Assembly: GCA_038049695.1 (NCBI GenBank)
Contig: CP142452.1
Location: 108,323,001-108,387,000, forward strand
Reading direction: 5' to 3'
DNA: 64,000 bases
Origin: Cinnamomum chago
Lineage: Eukaryota > Streptophyta > Magnoliopsida > Laurales > Lauraceae
The position numbers and the translations under genes were made by a program. Of the stretch, positions 48,568 to 59,329 are shown piece after piece. The notes under the pieces are model-generated. The model did no database searches, was not told the origin of the DNA, and worked only from the letters and a program-made list of their open reading frames with translations. The stretch's first letter is position 1. Each line of letters begins with the position of its first letter.

Positions 48568-48995
48568 AGGCTTTCGTTTGAGTTTTGAAGCCGTTTGGGG
48601 TCATGCAAACGCTTGCCTTGATTTCACCGCGAGGGAAATCCCGAGCTTTGACTTCCGGTCAAACGATGTCGGTTTGACTTGAAACTTGACATGGAAGCCT
48701 TTTGGAGGTATTTTGTAACCATCCATAGGCTCTGATCGAAGATTTGAAGTCTTCGACACTGTCGCCGCCGGGAGCTGCTGCTCAGCTGTTGGAGAAGTGA
48801 AGTTAGGCCGAATGATGTCGGAATGGCCCGAAACTTCATGTGTACCTCTCTTTTGGTTGTTTTGAATGACCTTGCAGTTTTTGTTTGATTCTGACAAGAT
48901 CTGATGCATGAAGTAGCGCCTGCCTATTTTTGGTAGGATGCGGCTCCGTGTAGCTTTTGGTGTGAGGAGGCAAAGTGACATTTTTGGTGTCAACA
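48568..48995 (-). repeat. Tat 5' LTR, outer part
   Basis: Continues the LTR after the solo-LTR insertion and matches 19058-19486. It ends at the ATAGG duplication (48996-49000), after which Athila gag resumes. Confidence 0.92.
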
Positions 48996-49000
48996 ATAGG

Positions 49001-49119
49001 GGCCCACTGCAATGTGTTTTCAGCGGTTTGTTCCAAAAACGTCCATGCTTCATCCGCTGTCTTCTATGTAAAGTTCCCACTACAGAAAGATTCCACCATT
49101 TGTTTGGTTGGGTAATCCA
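49001..49119 (-). pseudogene. Athila-like gag, middle fragment
   Basis: On the minus strand, the short piece between two insertions reads MDYPTKQMVESFCSGNF, a TAG stop, then KTADEAWTFLEQTAENTLQW. The first residues continue VYEG from 52143 onward and the last lead to REPIKPTIP at 16993. It shows that both insertions hit the same gag gene about 120 bp apart. Confidence 0.88.
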
Positions 49120-52100
49120 TGTGAGGCCCCACCCCTTGTGGGCCCTCAATTGGAATTTTGAATACTAATTAATAGAGTTTATTAGTTATTTATCCTAATT
49201 AGTGGGTTAGTAAGGGTAGCTAAGTATTATCCTAAGTTTGAGTTAGATTAGCTTAGTTGTGTTAGTAATAGGGTTTATAGGGGTCTTTTGCAATTTCTAG
49301 GTGAGTTAGTGAGTGGAGGACCTAGCTAGGTATTAGTATTATCTATAGGGGGTATTCATAAAAGAGCTCTTCTAGAACCTTTCCACCTAAAGACCTAAAA
49401 GCCTCTACCCTAACCCTAATCCCATACAAACTAGAAGGGTATTATGGTCTCTAGCCCAATCCCCAATCCTATAAATCCAGCACATTTCCCAAGGCACCAT
49501 AGCTACTATTCACCTTCTTCATTTCCCCTCTCCTTCCTCTAAGTTCTGAGTTAGTTTTTGTGCTGGAAAAGACTCTAGGAGCTGGGATTTCATCTTCTTA
49601 GCTTGGTTTTCTTTTTCCTCTCTCTATAACCTTTCACATAAAACAAGGCAAGTGCAATATACTGATTTAACATAGAATGTATGTTTCTATTTCCTTGATT
49701 CTGTATTTTCAATTCAGTTAATGAACATGTGCTAGATTTACCTTGAGCTTAGTTTTCTTGGATTTTTGGCATTGATGGATGGGATTTACCCATTTGGAAG
49801 ATCAATGGCCCATTTGGTGTTGGATGGAAGTACATTGAAGTGTTTTCGTGTTTTCTAATGTTTTGGAAATGATTGGGTGAGATTTGAGGTGTTTAAATGG
49901 AAAAATGGGTTGAAAGGAAGAAACCCTGAAAAACTAGGTTTTCTGCAGTTCTGCGTGTGTCCGGTCGACCGACCTGCAGCCGGGTCGACCGAGCACACAG
50001 AAACTGGGAAAACCCAGGTCCCAGTTAAAAATTCCTGCAGAACTTACAGTCCAGTGTGCGTGGTCGACCGAGCACACAGGGCCTGCAGTGAAAAATGCCT
50101 GAGAGCTGGGACATCACTTTTTCCAGGGTTTTCTGTGTATGCGGTCGACCGCCCAGGCCAGGAGGTCAACCGGACACATAGGAAACCACTGAAAACAAAT
50201 CATGCCTTCCAGGTGCCTGACCAAATTTTCTCAGTGCACTCGGTCGACCGACCAGGCCAGGAGGTCGACCGAGCACACTACACCAGGGTCGACCTAGGGG
50301 TCAACCCCCAGTGTACTATGTTGACCAAGCCCTGTGCTAGGTCGACCGAGCACACTACACCAGGGTCGACCTAGGGGTCAACCCCCAGTGTACTATGTTG
50401 ACCAAGCCCTGTGCTAGGTCGACCGAGCACATTGTGAACAGTGATCTTCCAGTTTTCAGTAGTTTGAAGTTGTGATCATTTGTGAGGCCCATTGACCATC
50501 CAAATGGACATTTATTAATGTGCCAAGCCCGAGTCAACGGTGTGGCTCAACCTTGACTCGTGGGGACCACCAAGTAGGGTTTTGGTCATTTATTCTACGA
50601 TGATTCGATCCCTAAAAGTTGTCAATGATGCCCGTAACCTCAGGAGCACCAAACACAGTATCTCTTGGCATCTGAGACTCCATTTAGAGATCAAATTACC
50701 TAAGATGGACCTGGCCCGAATCTGGTCCATTACCTAGGTTGACCTATTGTTATTTCCCTATTGATTCTCATGTTTGAAGTTCATACTTCACCTTTCTTAT
50801 TACTGTCACTCTTATATCCTTACTGTAGCTGATAACTGTTAATTAAATGGAAATGGATGACCTGAACCTAGGATATCTTAGAGGTGACCCGATAGTGTGA
50901 TTGGGAGAACACTGACCCGTGTCTGTGGCTAGGCGGGCCCTTTTATGGCCTAAGTATGGAATTGTTATACCCATAGAATTGGAGAGGTGTATGATATTAG
51001 ACTTATGACTCATTTTGGATGAGAGTGGACTGTTTACCAGTAGAAATGGATATGTTGCCTCGTTTGGACCATTTTTAGACCAGGCCATGTGTTGATGGGC
51101 CTTGGTATGGATCCAACGAGTGGGCCGGGACTTGGATTGTAATCCATTGAAAAATTGATATATGAACCTCTTAGAGACTTTGTTAGGATCTTGTTCACGC
51201 AAGGCAAAGCCTAGGCAGACACGGACCTTTAGAGCTCCTTGAGTCGGCATAGACATTCACTCGGTTGATCTAAGCTCAGCCTGTGGACTGATCATCCTCG
51301 GTAGGAGCTATTTATGAGTGTTGAGTGAGCTATCATGATGAGCTATGTTTTAGACGGACGGTGTGATACCGAATCCAGTCTCCCTGAGTGATGAGTGTGG
51401 TGAGACTCATGATGAGTGTGACTGTTTGGGGGGTTAGTTATCCCCAGCACTAGTGAGATTTCCCCGCCGCGACTGTGTTCAGTATGGGAGGGCCGCGGCA
51501 TAATATCCCGCGGTATCCAGCTCGTGTGAATGTGCCATATTGTAGTAGACTAGATGTTACATATTATTATGATTCCATATGTTTATCTTGCTCACTGCCT
51601 AGATCATGTATCTTGATATTCTTTTAACTGTATAACTGTCTCTACTCTTTTGATACATATGTCCTATGCTACTTGTATACTGTGACTTGCCAGATCTTTA
51701 GATCTGACCCATCTTTGGTGCTTAGGTCTCGACCCCGAGTACGCGGATGATGCGCTTGACCGGCCGACCCAGATGTCGAGTCGGAAGGTGGAGAACCATT
51801 ACCTGGGCTTTGAGAGCTTACCTTTGTTTGGGTTTTTGGAGTGATTTTGTAGTGAGATGGGCAGCAAGTTAAAATGTAATTAACTTTTGTTCTTAACAGT
51901 TGATACTCTTAAATTATACTACAGTTCCGCTCTTATTTGATATATTATGATACCCATTGCTTCCGTTTACTTCTTATGCTTCCGCAATTTAACTGTCGTT
52001 ATTATATTGTTCAAAAGTTTTAAATTGGACCTCACTGCGGACCTACGATCTTGAAAGTTCTCGGATTTTCCGGGAAGTAGCGCGCCAACTTCGGATATTC

Positions 52101-52137
52101 TGACGATTTTCTCGGTATCCGGAATTGGGGCGTTACA
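49120..52137 (+). mobile_element. 3.0-kb solo LTR with 77-bp tandem repeats (ATCCA duplication)
   Basis: Runs from TGTGAGGCCCCACC to GGGGCGTTACA, flanked by the 5-bp duplication ATCCA (49115-49119 and 52138-52142) within Athila gag. CTATAAATCC at 49470 followed by a pyrimidine-rich stretch looks like a plus-strand LTR promoter. The segment 49960-50430 is dense in GGTCGACC words, including a 77-bp tandem repeat. No coding region, primer site or polypurine tract was seen. The family is unknown and unlike the other LTRs here. Confidence 0.78.
50262..50430. repeat. 77-bp tandem repeat with GGTCGACC motifs
   Basis: The phrase GGTCGACCGAGCACACTA recurs at exactly 77-bp spacing (gagcac at 50271, 50348 and 50425), giving two full units and the start of a third. 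Each unit also carries GGGTCGACCTAGGGGTCAAC and TATGTTGACCAAGCCC. The array extends a looser series starting at 49958. Confidence 0.9.
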
Positions 52138-52142
52138 ATCCA

Positions 52143-52800
52143 TGCCTTCATACACAATTTGGACTAATCGGATTTTTTCAAATCCATGGTGAGGACACTG
52201 GATTAAGAGGTTCTTGAACCGTTCCAAATAACTTCAAAGTGTCTCCCCTTCTATTTGATGGAATCCATTGATGGCCTGCCTAATTGAAGCAATTTTTTGC
52301 TTGGAGTAGAATTTTTTGTGAAATTCTTCTACTAGCTTGGCCCATGTAGTGATGGACCCAGCTTGTAAGGCATAAAGCCAAGCTTTAGCCTTTTCTTTTA
52401 GGGAGAAAGGAAATAATCTAAGTTTAAGGGCTTGCTCAGTAATGTGATTGATTCTCATGGTCGCACAAATGTCCTCAAATTCCCTAACATGTTGATATGG
52501 GTTTTCCTGGTCTAACCCACGAAATACTGGGAGCATTTGGATCATGCCAAATTTCAGCTCAAATGTAGCATTGGTCTGAGGTAAGATGATGTAGGACGGT
52601 TGAGTTGTCCGGTGGGGTACATGTAGTCCTTCAGAGTCATGGGTGGGTCCATTTGATCAGCCATCCTAACAATTTCTTCAAAGATGGAAGACTTTTCAAC
52701 AATGGTTAAGGCTAATTCGGGCTCTATCCAGACTAACCTTTTACTCTTGCGCACCCATAGTTTCTCTCTCTCAGGTTTAGAGCGCATGCATCGGGTTCAA
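52143..52800 (-). pseudogene. Athila-like gag, N-terminal part
   Basis: Structural protein of the element's particle. It begins near 52787 (MRSKPEREKLWVRKSK) and includes MDPPMTLKDYMYPT, the Athila-type N-terminal block. A one-base shift near 52600 leads to MIQMLPVFRGLDQENPYQHVREFEDICATM and LRLFPFSLKEKAKAWLYAL, the conserved Retrotrans_gag domain. A TGA at about 52231 is followed in frame by LERFKNLLIQCPHHGF to VYEG at the insertion site. It continues in 49001-49119. Confidence 0.9.
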
Positions 52801-54366
52801 CCTTAAAGAAATGCAAGCCTAATCTATATGCGGGGCCCTAATGGTCTTATTAGATGATGCACATGCAATTAAGCACAAAGATTGAGTATAAGAAATTATC
52901 ATAGGGTTATCATAACTTACTAGACAACTCCTAATTGGTTTGAAGAGTGCACTAAGGCCTCCAATCCGGTCTTATGAAGCCAAATCAACCAGGTAAATCC
53001 CCAGGATGAGTAGTGGGGTCACAATACGATTGGCAAGGATCCTACTTAAGAACCAAACTCCTAGAACAGAGACTGCCACCCTTTTTGGTAGGGACATGAC
53101 TTACCTAGACATCGACTTAACTAAAGAGCGCAATTGGTGCAACCTTTTGTAGTCTTCTTCCTAATGAGCTCGAGTCCTATTGCATCGTTTCTACTTGATG
53201 TTAATTAATGTTTAGGTTACTATGTGAGAGGTGGTTAAACCTAATTGAGCAAGGATCTGGTGATGAAATCCAGTCTTTATCTTATTGGGGTCAATTGCCC
53301 TTAACTAAGTGTGTGGGGTCCATTTTACTTGGTGTGTCAATCACACAGTCATACTTGCTGAAATTTAAATCACCCAAGCCCCACTCGTAAGTAAAAGATT
53401 CATGGGGTAAAGTTTAGAAACTCTTACAGCGGGCCCACGCTAATCCTTAAATTGTGTAAGCTTAACCTCAAAAAATTTTTTTGGCAAATTTTGCAATTCT
53501 GAGAGCAATTTGTTATTAGCAATTCTGAGAGCAACTTGTTTGCTTAGAGCAAATCCATGCAGTTTCCTGTTTTTGTGCAACTCTCCTCTTACAAAAGTAA
53601 CATATTCAAAAGAAACTTTTGTTAGTAAATCCTAAGTTAACAAATCAACTCAAAATTCTATCTTATCTTATTTTTTTTTAAAAATAAGAAAATTCAAAAG
53701 ACACCAAGTTAATAAAAAATCTATCAAAAGTGGATTCTAAGTTATTAAAACAAATAAGAAATTCTATCTACAAGATAAAAAAAATCAGAAATTCTAAATT
53801 ATATCCAAATAAGTGTCCAGATATGGTTAGAGTTTTCAAAAAGTTTTCAATTATAAGAAATCCAATCTTATCCAATTCAAATTTCAGATTTTAAAACTCT
53901 AACTAATCTAAACAACTAAAGAGATAGAATTTTAAAATTTCCAACTACCTAATTTCAGAATTTAAAGGTTAGCATATTAATCAAAACAGCTAGTCCTAAA
54001 GATTTTAAACTCTATCTTACTAATTCTAATCTAATCAAGACTTTAGTTAAACCAATCTAAAATAATTTTTTTTTAATTTTTATTTACTGAGATTCGGAAT
54101 TAAAATAAATCCCTCAAAAAAAAACTTTGGTTTTTTATTATTAATTATTAATTCTAAAAATTCAATTAATTAAACAAAATATCAGAAAAATTAGAAAAGT
54201 CTGAAAAATTAGCGAAGTGAAATACTAACTAATACTAATTGCAAAGAACACTGCTAATGAAAATTAGATGACTAAATAACTAATGCAACCTAGATATGAG
54301 CATACATTTGAATCTAATAAAAATTAAAAAAAAAAATCTGATTTTTAACAAAAACTCAGATTTGGC
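52801..54366 (-). other. Athila leader region
   Basis: AT-rich untranslated region between primer site and gag. It contains long A/T runs and no recognisable gene on either strand. Confidence 0.65.
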
Positions 54367-54384
54367 TCCCCGGCAACGGTGCCA
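54367..54384 (-). other. Athila primer binding site (tRNA-Asp type)
   Basis: On the minus strand, TGGCACCGTTGCCGGGGA complements the 3' end of plant tRNA-Asp with one mismatch. It lies six bases from the LTR end at 54391. Confidence 0.9.
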
Positions 54385-54390
54385 AAAACT

Positions 54391-55116
54391 TGATGTGAAT
54401 TTAAATTCAATCTTTTAATACTGCAAGTGCACAACTGTCCTTTTGAGACAGTGACAAGTACAAATCGAATCACATAGGGAGCACTACTGAAATAATTTTT
54501 TTTATTAAAATCTGAAAAAAAAATTATAATGAAAATGAAAATAAATCAAGATTTGAATGAGAGATAAAGCTACCATGCAAGAAGAACGGATAACAATGAT
54601 GATAAAGGTAGATCAGAGCAACAAAGAGTCCATTAATCAATTTCAATTCTCAATCCACATACTTTAATTTAGTCTTTTGTCTTGCAAATAATTCAGATTA
54701 GAAACAACTCAATGTTTCTGATTCGGAAGATATTTTTCTTTTAAAATCCAATTCTTAAACAGAAGAACCCAAGATCTCCAACACCTCATAAAAATCACTT
54801 TGAGCATCAGTTAACAAATTAAGCATAAAATAAAAAAGGTATAAAAACCTAAGTATATCCTATCAAAAGAAGATTAACTGATCAAAAAGAAATTTATTTA
54901 AAATATAAAACAGAGGCTTGCCTGCGGCACGGAGGCAGATCTATTATTCTACTAAACATGCATCATAAGGACATAAAAATTAAATTAAAGACATATAACA
55001 AAAATAAAATCATTTACTTCACTTTGTGCTCCGATCCAAAGAATCTACTCCTCCATTGCAAAAGATGTGATTTTCATTAAGAACTTCATGGCTATTACAA
55101 TTTTCTCTCACACTCA
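54391..55116 (-). repeat. Athila-like 5' LTR, truncated
   Basis: 726 bp matching 1141-1627 plus 9428-9666 of the 3' LTR. Similarity stops at 55116, although the 3' LTR appears to continue to 10896, so about 1.2 kb of its upstream part (high-coordinate side) has been lost. Confidence 0.85.
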
Positions 55117-56300
55117 GTAGTATGTATACCCCTTAGTGGAATCCACCTTTGAAAAATATTTAGCTTATTCCTCTTAGATACTAGGCTGGGCATTGGTTGG
55201 CGGTTGGCCACAACCCAATTTGCCCATCTAGGTCTCTTCATTTTTTGGGTTAGATTTATACATGTAAAAATGTCTCTCTCTTTTATCTCAAGGGATAGCT
55301 TATTAAGTCTTTCTCAAAGGTAAATTGTTTCAAAGAAAATAAAAAGTGGGAGAAAGGATAAAATATTGTAATGGAGATTCTCAATTTTTAGCATGTCATA
55401 AGTGATGAATTGGTCTTTTTTAGCGCAACCCGGATTTCGGGTCATGCCAACAAGTGAGATGCTGTTCAAAATCAGCTGGGGAAATGAAAATGTAATGGAA
55501 CAATGAATATTTATTTATTTGCTAGTTGGGACACTGGCCCGAGTGTTATTGTAATACGAGGACCAGGGACTGATCTTGTAGTCATGTAGTCTGTTTTTTT
55601 TGCTAGAAATTTCTGAGACAAACTTGAGGTGTTAGGATTTTTTGGACATTATGTGATGTCTTCTCCCTAGCATTTGCAAAAGCAATAGTTTTCACGATAA
55701 TCTCAAAATTACATCCACCTAAAAGGCCTAAAATGCCTTAGTAGAATTTTGAAATTTCAATCTCTATGCCTTTTGGTGTGGATGAGTACAAATGAGGATT
55801 CAGGAATTCCACCATATTGGGGCATTTACACATTCTCAGTACAGAGATTCTTTGAATGCCAATAAAAAAAGAAAACCCTTGTTTCTTTACTGGGATTTAT
55901 GGAATTCATATATGGAGATTTTTAAAATTCTCCAATATAATAGAATTCCTGGATTTCACTACTAATACTGAAATAGTGAAACCTCAGTAGTTTCTTCAAT
56001 TAGGCTGAGTAAACTATCAACTGGATGGGAACCTTTAGAGGTTCATGTTTCAAACTAGAGTAAATGAAATGCGACAAGTTGATACCGAAAAAACTAAAAA
56101 AAACTTGTTAGTTTTTTCAACTTACGTTGTTTGAAGAGTAAGTCTGTTACGATTAATGGATTTGCCTGCTCTCTTGGGAAGTTTGTGAAGGACACTGAAA
56201 AAATTGCCGCTTTGTTAGAGTTCTTGCAGTGGAGATTACATTTTATCTGCTTTGCCTGTTTGCAGGTTCTTGCCCATTGGCTGAGTTTGTAGTGGCAGTG
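55117..56300. other. Flanking non-coding sequence
   Basis: AT-rich sequence of mixed composition. No gene, RNA or repeat could be supported on either strand. Confidence 0.5.
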
Positions 56301-56301
56301 T

Positions 56302-56688
56302 GTGCTTGTTGATACATTTGGGTTTGACTTGCTCTTTAGGTGTTTGTGTCATAGCCACAGTGAAGTTTTTGTTCCTATGGAACCTAGGAAGAGATCTCAT
56401 GGTGAATCTTCCTCCTCTCACTCTCGTTATGATTCTCATCGCTTCCCAACGGTGAACAAAGCGACTCATTTGAAAATCACTTTGTCAAAAAGAAATGTTG
56501 GATCTGAGAGAGCGATAGTTGATGATTTGTTAGACAAGCCTATTATTCGCATTCGAACTAGCAGGCCATGGGGTTCCCTAACGTCATTTGATGTCAATAA
56601 AACTCTAGTAGATTGGGTTCGCAAGTTCTACAAAAATATGGACATTGTGTCCGGTGATATGTTCAAAACATATGTTCCTGGCAAATAG
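56302..56688 (+). pseudogene. Remnant of a plant transposon-associated protein
   Basis: A 128-codon frame; the better start is MEPRKRSHGESSSSHSRYDSHRF at 56377. The Ser/His-rich N-terminus, then ERAIVDDLLDKPIIRIR and VNKTLVDWVRKFYKNMD with MFKTYVPGK, resemble the N-terminal part of the putative plant transposon protein family often found in LTR elements. Full proteins are several times longer, so this is a truncated remnant. Family assignment is tentative. Confidence 0.4.
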
Positions 56689-57740
56689 ATCATATGTTGG
56701 GTTTATTTTGGGTAGAATTTTTTTTTTTTGTACCTTGGTGTCTTGTCCATGAATCCCCAAAGGAGGACATTATAAGGATTTATAAGTGTTGGCTAATTCA
56801 TTGGGTGGGACAAAATCGGGATTTATATTGTGAGTAATTTCTAAAATGAGCTGCCCAAATTTGAAGGAAGAAAGCAATAAAGAAATTTTCTAAAAAATCA
56901 GAAGTTCTTTCTGGATGCTCGAGCAGACGCTCACCACCCGCTCGAGCGGACCGACACAGAAGGACGAGCACTCAAGCTTTCCCATTCTCCCCTAGAGCCG
57001 TTGCACGTGAAGCTAAGTTTTTTTGGAGACTGAACCTCATCCGCTTGAGCGGATTCTGCTCGAATTTAAAAAATCAATCTATAAACCACTTTCTATTTTC
57101 TCGCAATTTACTAATTTGAGTCATACGTATTCTACAAGACTTGAGGCACGAATCAAAGCTTGGTTGTTTACTATTTTCTCTCTCTATTCTAAACTACTTC
57201 TCTCCCACCCTAAACCTTAGAGAAGATTATTAAGAGATCCATCATCTTCTAGAGCAAGTTTCTGCTGTGCTGAATATCAAGATTTGGAGTTTTTTTTCCA
57301 TCTACTCACCCGAAGTAATCCACCTTGAAGATGTGTTCAAGGTGTAGTTGTCAACCACAGTGAAGGTTCACGACGAAGGGTTGACAAGATCACGCAATCC
57401 TTAGGTTGAGTGGCAATTGAGAAATGGTTGTGAGTTTTCTTTTAATTTTCAGTATTAATTAGTGCTTGATTGTGTGTTGGCATAGACGATAAGGTCCGTG
57501 GTTTTTTCTCAAGTATAGTTTTCTACGTATAAACCTTGTGTCTTTTTCTCTATGTGGTTGGTTGTTTTTAAATGGACTTAAGTTAACTAACTATTTTAAC
57601 CACTTAGATTGAAATCTAATAGAGATACTATTTATTGGACCTTACCCTGTGTTGAGGCTGTTCTTTCAAAGTCATACATAATGAGGCCATGGAGATAATC
57701 AGAGTCACCCACAGCCCCAGTCGAGAAAATCAAGCAATAC
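56689..57740. other. Repeat-like region with GCTCGAGCGG motifs
   Basis: Contains several CTCGAGC words (56919-57060) reminiscent of the palindromic blocks in the copia-type LTRs, and pyrimidine-rich stretches near 57175. It may be a degraded LTR, but no ends or duplication were found. Confidence 0.35.
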
Positions 57741-57744
57741 AAAA

Positions 57745-57830
57745 CTCCTACAAGAAAATATACATTTAGCGTCGAAGTTACACCGGCGGCCACTCAAAAT
57801 GTGACGCTATAAGATGACATTAACGCTAAA
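57745..57830. mobile_element. Degenerate CACTA-type terminus
   Basis: CCTACAAGAAAATATACATTT followed by AGCGTCG, then GTGACGCTATAA and AACGCTAAAAAGT, is very similar to the ends and sub-terminal repeats of plant CACTA elements (canonical CACTACAAGAAAA). The first bases are altered. It lies just upstream of the F-box 5' region. Confidence 0.45.
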
Positions 57831-57869
57831 AAGTACACAAGCCTCGGTTGCAGTGCGCTGGACTCTAAT

Positions 57870-58426
57870 ATCGCTCTCTCCCTCATCGATCCGTCTCTCG
57901 CCCTCTCCTGCTCACGCTCTCTCCTCTTGACGCCGAAAATACCTGTCTTCCTCATCGATCCCTCTCTCTTTCTATCGTCACTCTCACTCTCTCTCTCTCT
58001 CTGCTCCGGAGGAGACAAAGGTCTCTTCGTATCTCTTCCTCATCAACTTCCAGAAGGTACGGCTTTTTCTCACTTCCCTCTCTGATTCTTCCCTTCTGAT
58101 CTCGATTCTCGACTTCTTGATGGTTTCTGGATCATTTTCGTCTCAAGGAGCTCGATCGACATCGATCTAGGGTTTCTCATCTCAGTCACGCCATCTTTTT
58201 TTTGTTGTTTTTGCTTTTAAATTGGTTGGGATTTAGTGATTCTTGATATCTGCTTCTGTTTCTGATCTTACCTTTTGCAGATCCTGTGAAAGACGTTATT
58301 TTCATCTTGTAAAATGGTTGAGATTTAGTGATTTTTGGGGAATCTGATGCTTTTACTGTGTTTTATCGATTGAAATTGGATCGGTTGTTGTTGTTGTTAT
58401 TGTTCTTTTGTAGCTTCTGCAATCGA
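57870..58426 (+). promoter_or_regulatory. Pyrimidine-rich 5' leader of F-box gene
   Basis: CT-rich sequence with a (CT)n run at 57980-58000 and a duplicated CTCATCGATCC word, typical of plant 5' untranslated leaders. A possible leader intron runs from CAGAAG/GTACGG (58056) to TTTTGCAG near 58280 or TTTTGTAG at 58412, just before the ATG. Confidence 0.45.
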
Positions 58427-59039
58427 ATGATGCGAACGAGGCGAGGGCTCTGTTACCCTAAGATATGTAGAAAGAGAGGGGATGAGATGGTGATTTCGAA
58501 GGAGAAGAGGCAGAGGAGGAAGGATTTATGCGAAGGAGGAGTTGAGAATCTCCGCCGGAAGAAGATGAGGCCGGCGCCGGAGAGAGCCGGAAGATCATAT
58601 TTTTTTGACGGATTGCCGGATGATCTCGTCGTCTGCATCCTCTGCAAGTTTAGCTCCTCTGCTGGATCTCCGTCGGATTTCACCAATGTTCTTATTACAT
58701 AATTACGCTCTCTTCTTCTATCTATTCGATTCTGGATTTTTTTCTTTCCGGCTTTTGAGTTTAGATCTTGAGCAACCGTTTTTGATCGAATTAGTTTTGA
58801 TTCGATGGCCGTGTTTGGATCTGAATATTGAAAGAAAAGAAGCTGATTTGATTTGTTTTTTCGTTTCTATTTTTTTTTGGAACAGATGCAAGAGACTCAA
58901 TGGATTAGGTTTGCATCCACTCGTGTTAGGGAAGGTTTCTCCAAAAGCTCTTGCTATAAGAGCGAAGAAATGGTCCGAATCTGCTCATCGATTCTTGAAA
59001 TTCTGTACTGAAGCCGGCAACATCGAAGCCTGTTTCATG
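58427..59039 (+). pseudogene. F-box/MYND-type protein, first two coding exons
   Basis: Resembles plant F-box proteins that carry a C-terminal MYND zinc finger (Arabidopsis At1g67340/At5g50450 type), which act as substrate adaptors of SCF ubiquitin ligases. Exon 1 (58427-58698) encodes MMRTRRGLCYPKICRKR, a basic stretch and the F-box start FFDGLPDDLVVCILCKFSSSAGSPSDFTNVLIT. Exon 2 (58886-59039) continues CKRLNGLGLHPLVLGKVSPKALAIRAKKWSESAHRFLKFC to EACFM, with an AACAG acceptor and GTCAGT donor. The first intron begins with AT instead of GT. The Sel1-like and MYND-encoding remainder was not found up to 63.2 kb. Probably a truncated pseudogene. Confidence 0.75.
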
Positions 59040-59329
59040 GTCAGTTCCTCTCTTTCCCTCTCTTCAATTCATGAAAAATTCGTCACAAAACCGCAAATCT
59101 TTTTCATATAATCTTGTTTTGGAACTGTTATCCAACTATAGAAAGACTCGTTTTTAGTTGCCATCTTCTAGACCTGTGTGTGATGATGATAGATTCACAT
59201 TTTAGGTCTCTTTTGTAGCTCTCTCTGAAAAAGAGACAGTGTATGTTTTAGTTCCCAAATATCTTCACAAATACTTTTAGTTCCCAAATACTTCTATTGC
59301 ATTCTTTAAAAAGTTTGGGATGTGGTGAA

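Larger units (their letters stand above)
16994..48995 (-). mobile_element. Tat-lineage Ty3/gypsy retrotransposon with nested insertions
   Basis: Inserted into Athila gag with the perfect duplication ATAGG (16989-16993 and 48996-49000). Minus-strand order: 5' LTR (42551-48995, interrupted), primer site, leader with tandem repeats, gag, protease, reverse transcriptase, RNase H, a second archaeal-type RNase H, integrase, 3' region with repeat arrays and an antisense ORF, polypurine tract, 3' LTR. The second RNase H and long 3' region are hallmarks of the Tat/Retand/Ogre lineage. Gag, protease and RT share one frame with in-frame stops; a frameshift and a stop break the rest. A copia element and several solo LTRs are inserted in it. 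Confidence 0.93.
1141..55116 (-). mobile_element. Athila-like Ty3/gypsy retrotransposon, split by nested insertions
   Basis: Read on the minus strand, the order is partial 5' LTR (54391-55116), primer binding site, leader, gag, protease, reverse transcriptase, RNase H, integrase, a non-coding tail, a polypurine tract and the 3' LTR (1141-10896). The primer site complements a plant tRNA-Asp 3' end and the protease carries a DLGAS motif; both fit the Athila lineage. Gag is broken by a Tat element and by a solo LTR, and the 3' LTR by a Harbinger transposon. Removing the insertions leaves roughly 11 kb. Every coding region has stops or frameshifts, so the element is dead. It is the oldest layer of the nest. 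Confidence 0.88.

Noticed and set aside
49114..52144. 8-bp repeat AATCCATG around the 3-kb insertion, suggesting a hAT transposon
   Set aside because: With TG...CA ends (TGTGAGG to GTTACA) a 5-bp duplication ATCCA explains it, and no inverted repeats or transposase are seen.
55117..55121. GTAGT beside the right Athila LTR edge resembles GTAGG beside the left edge (1136-1140)
   Set aside because: One mismatch, and the 3' LTR extends well beyond this point to a polypurine tract, so 55116 looks like a truncation point rather than a true end.
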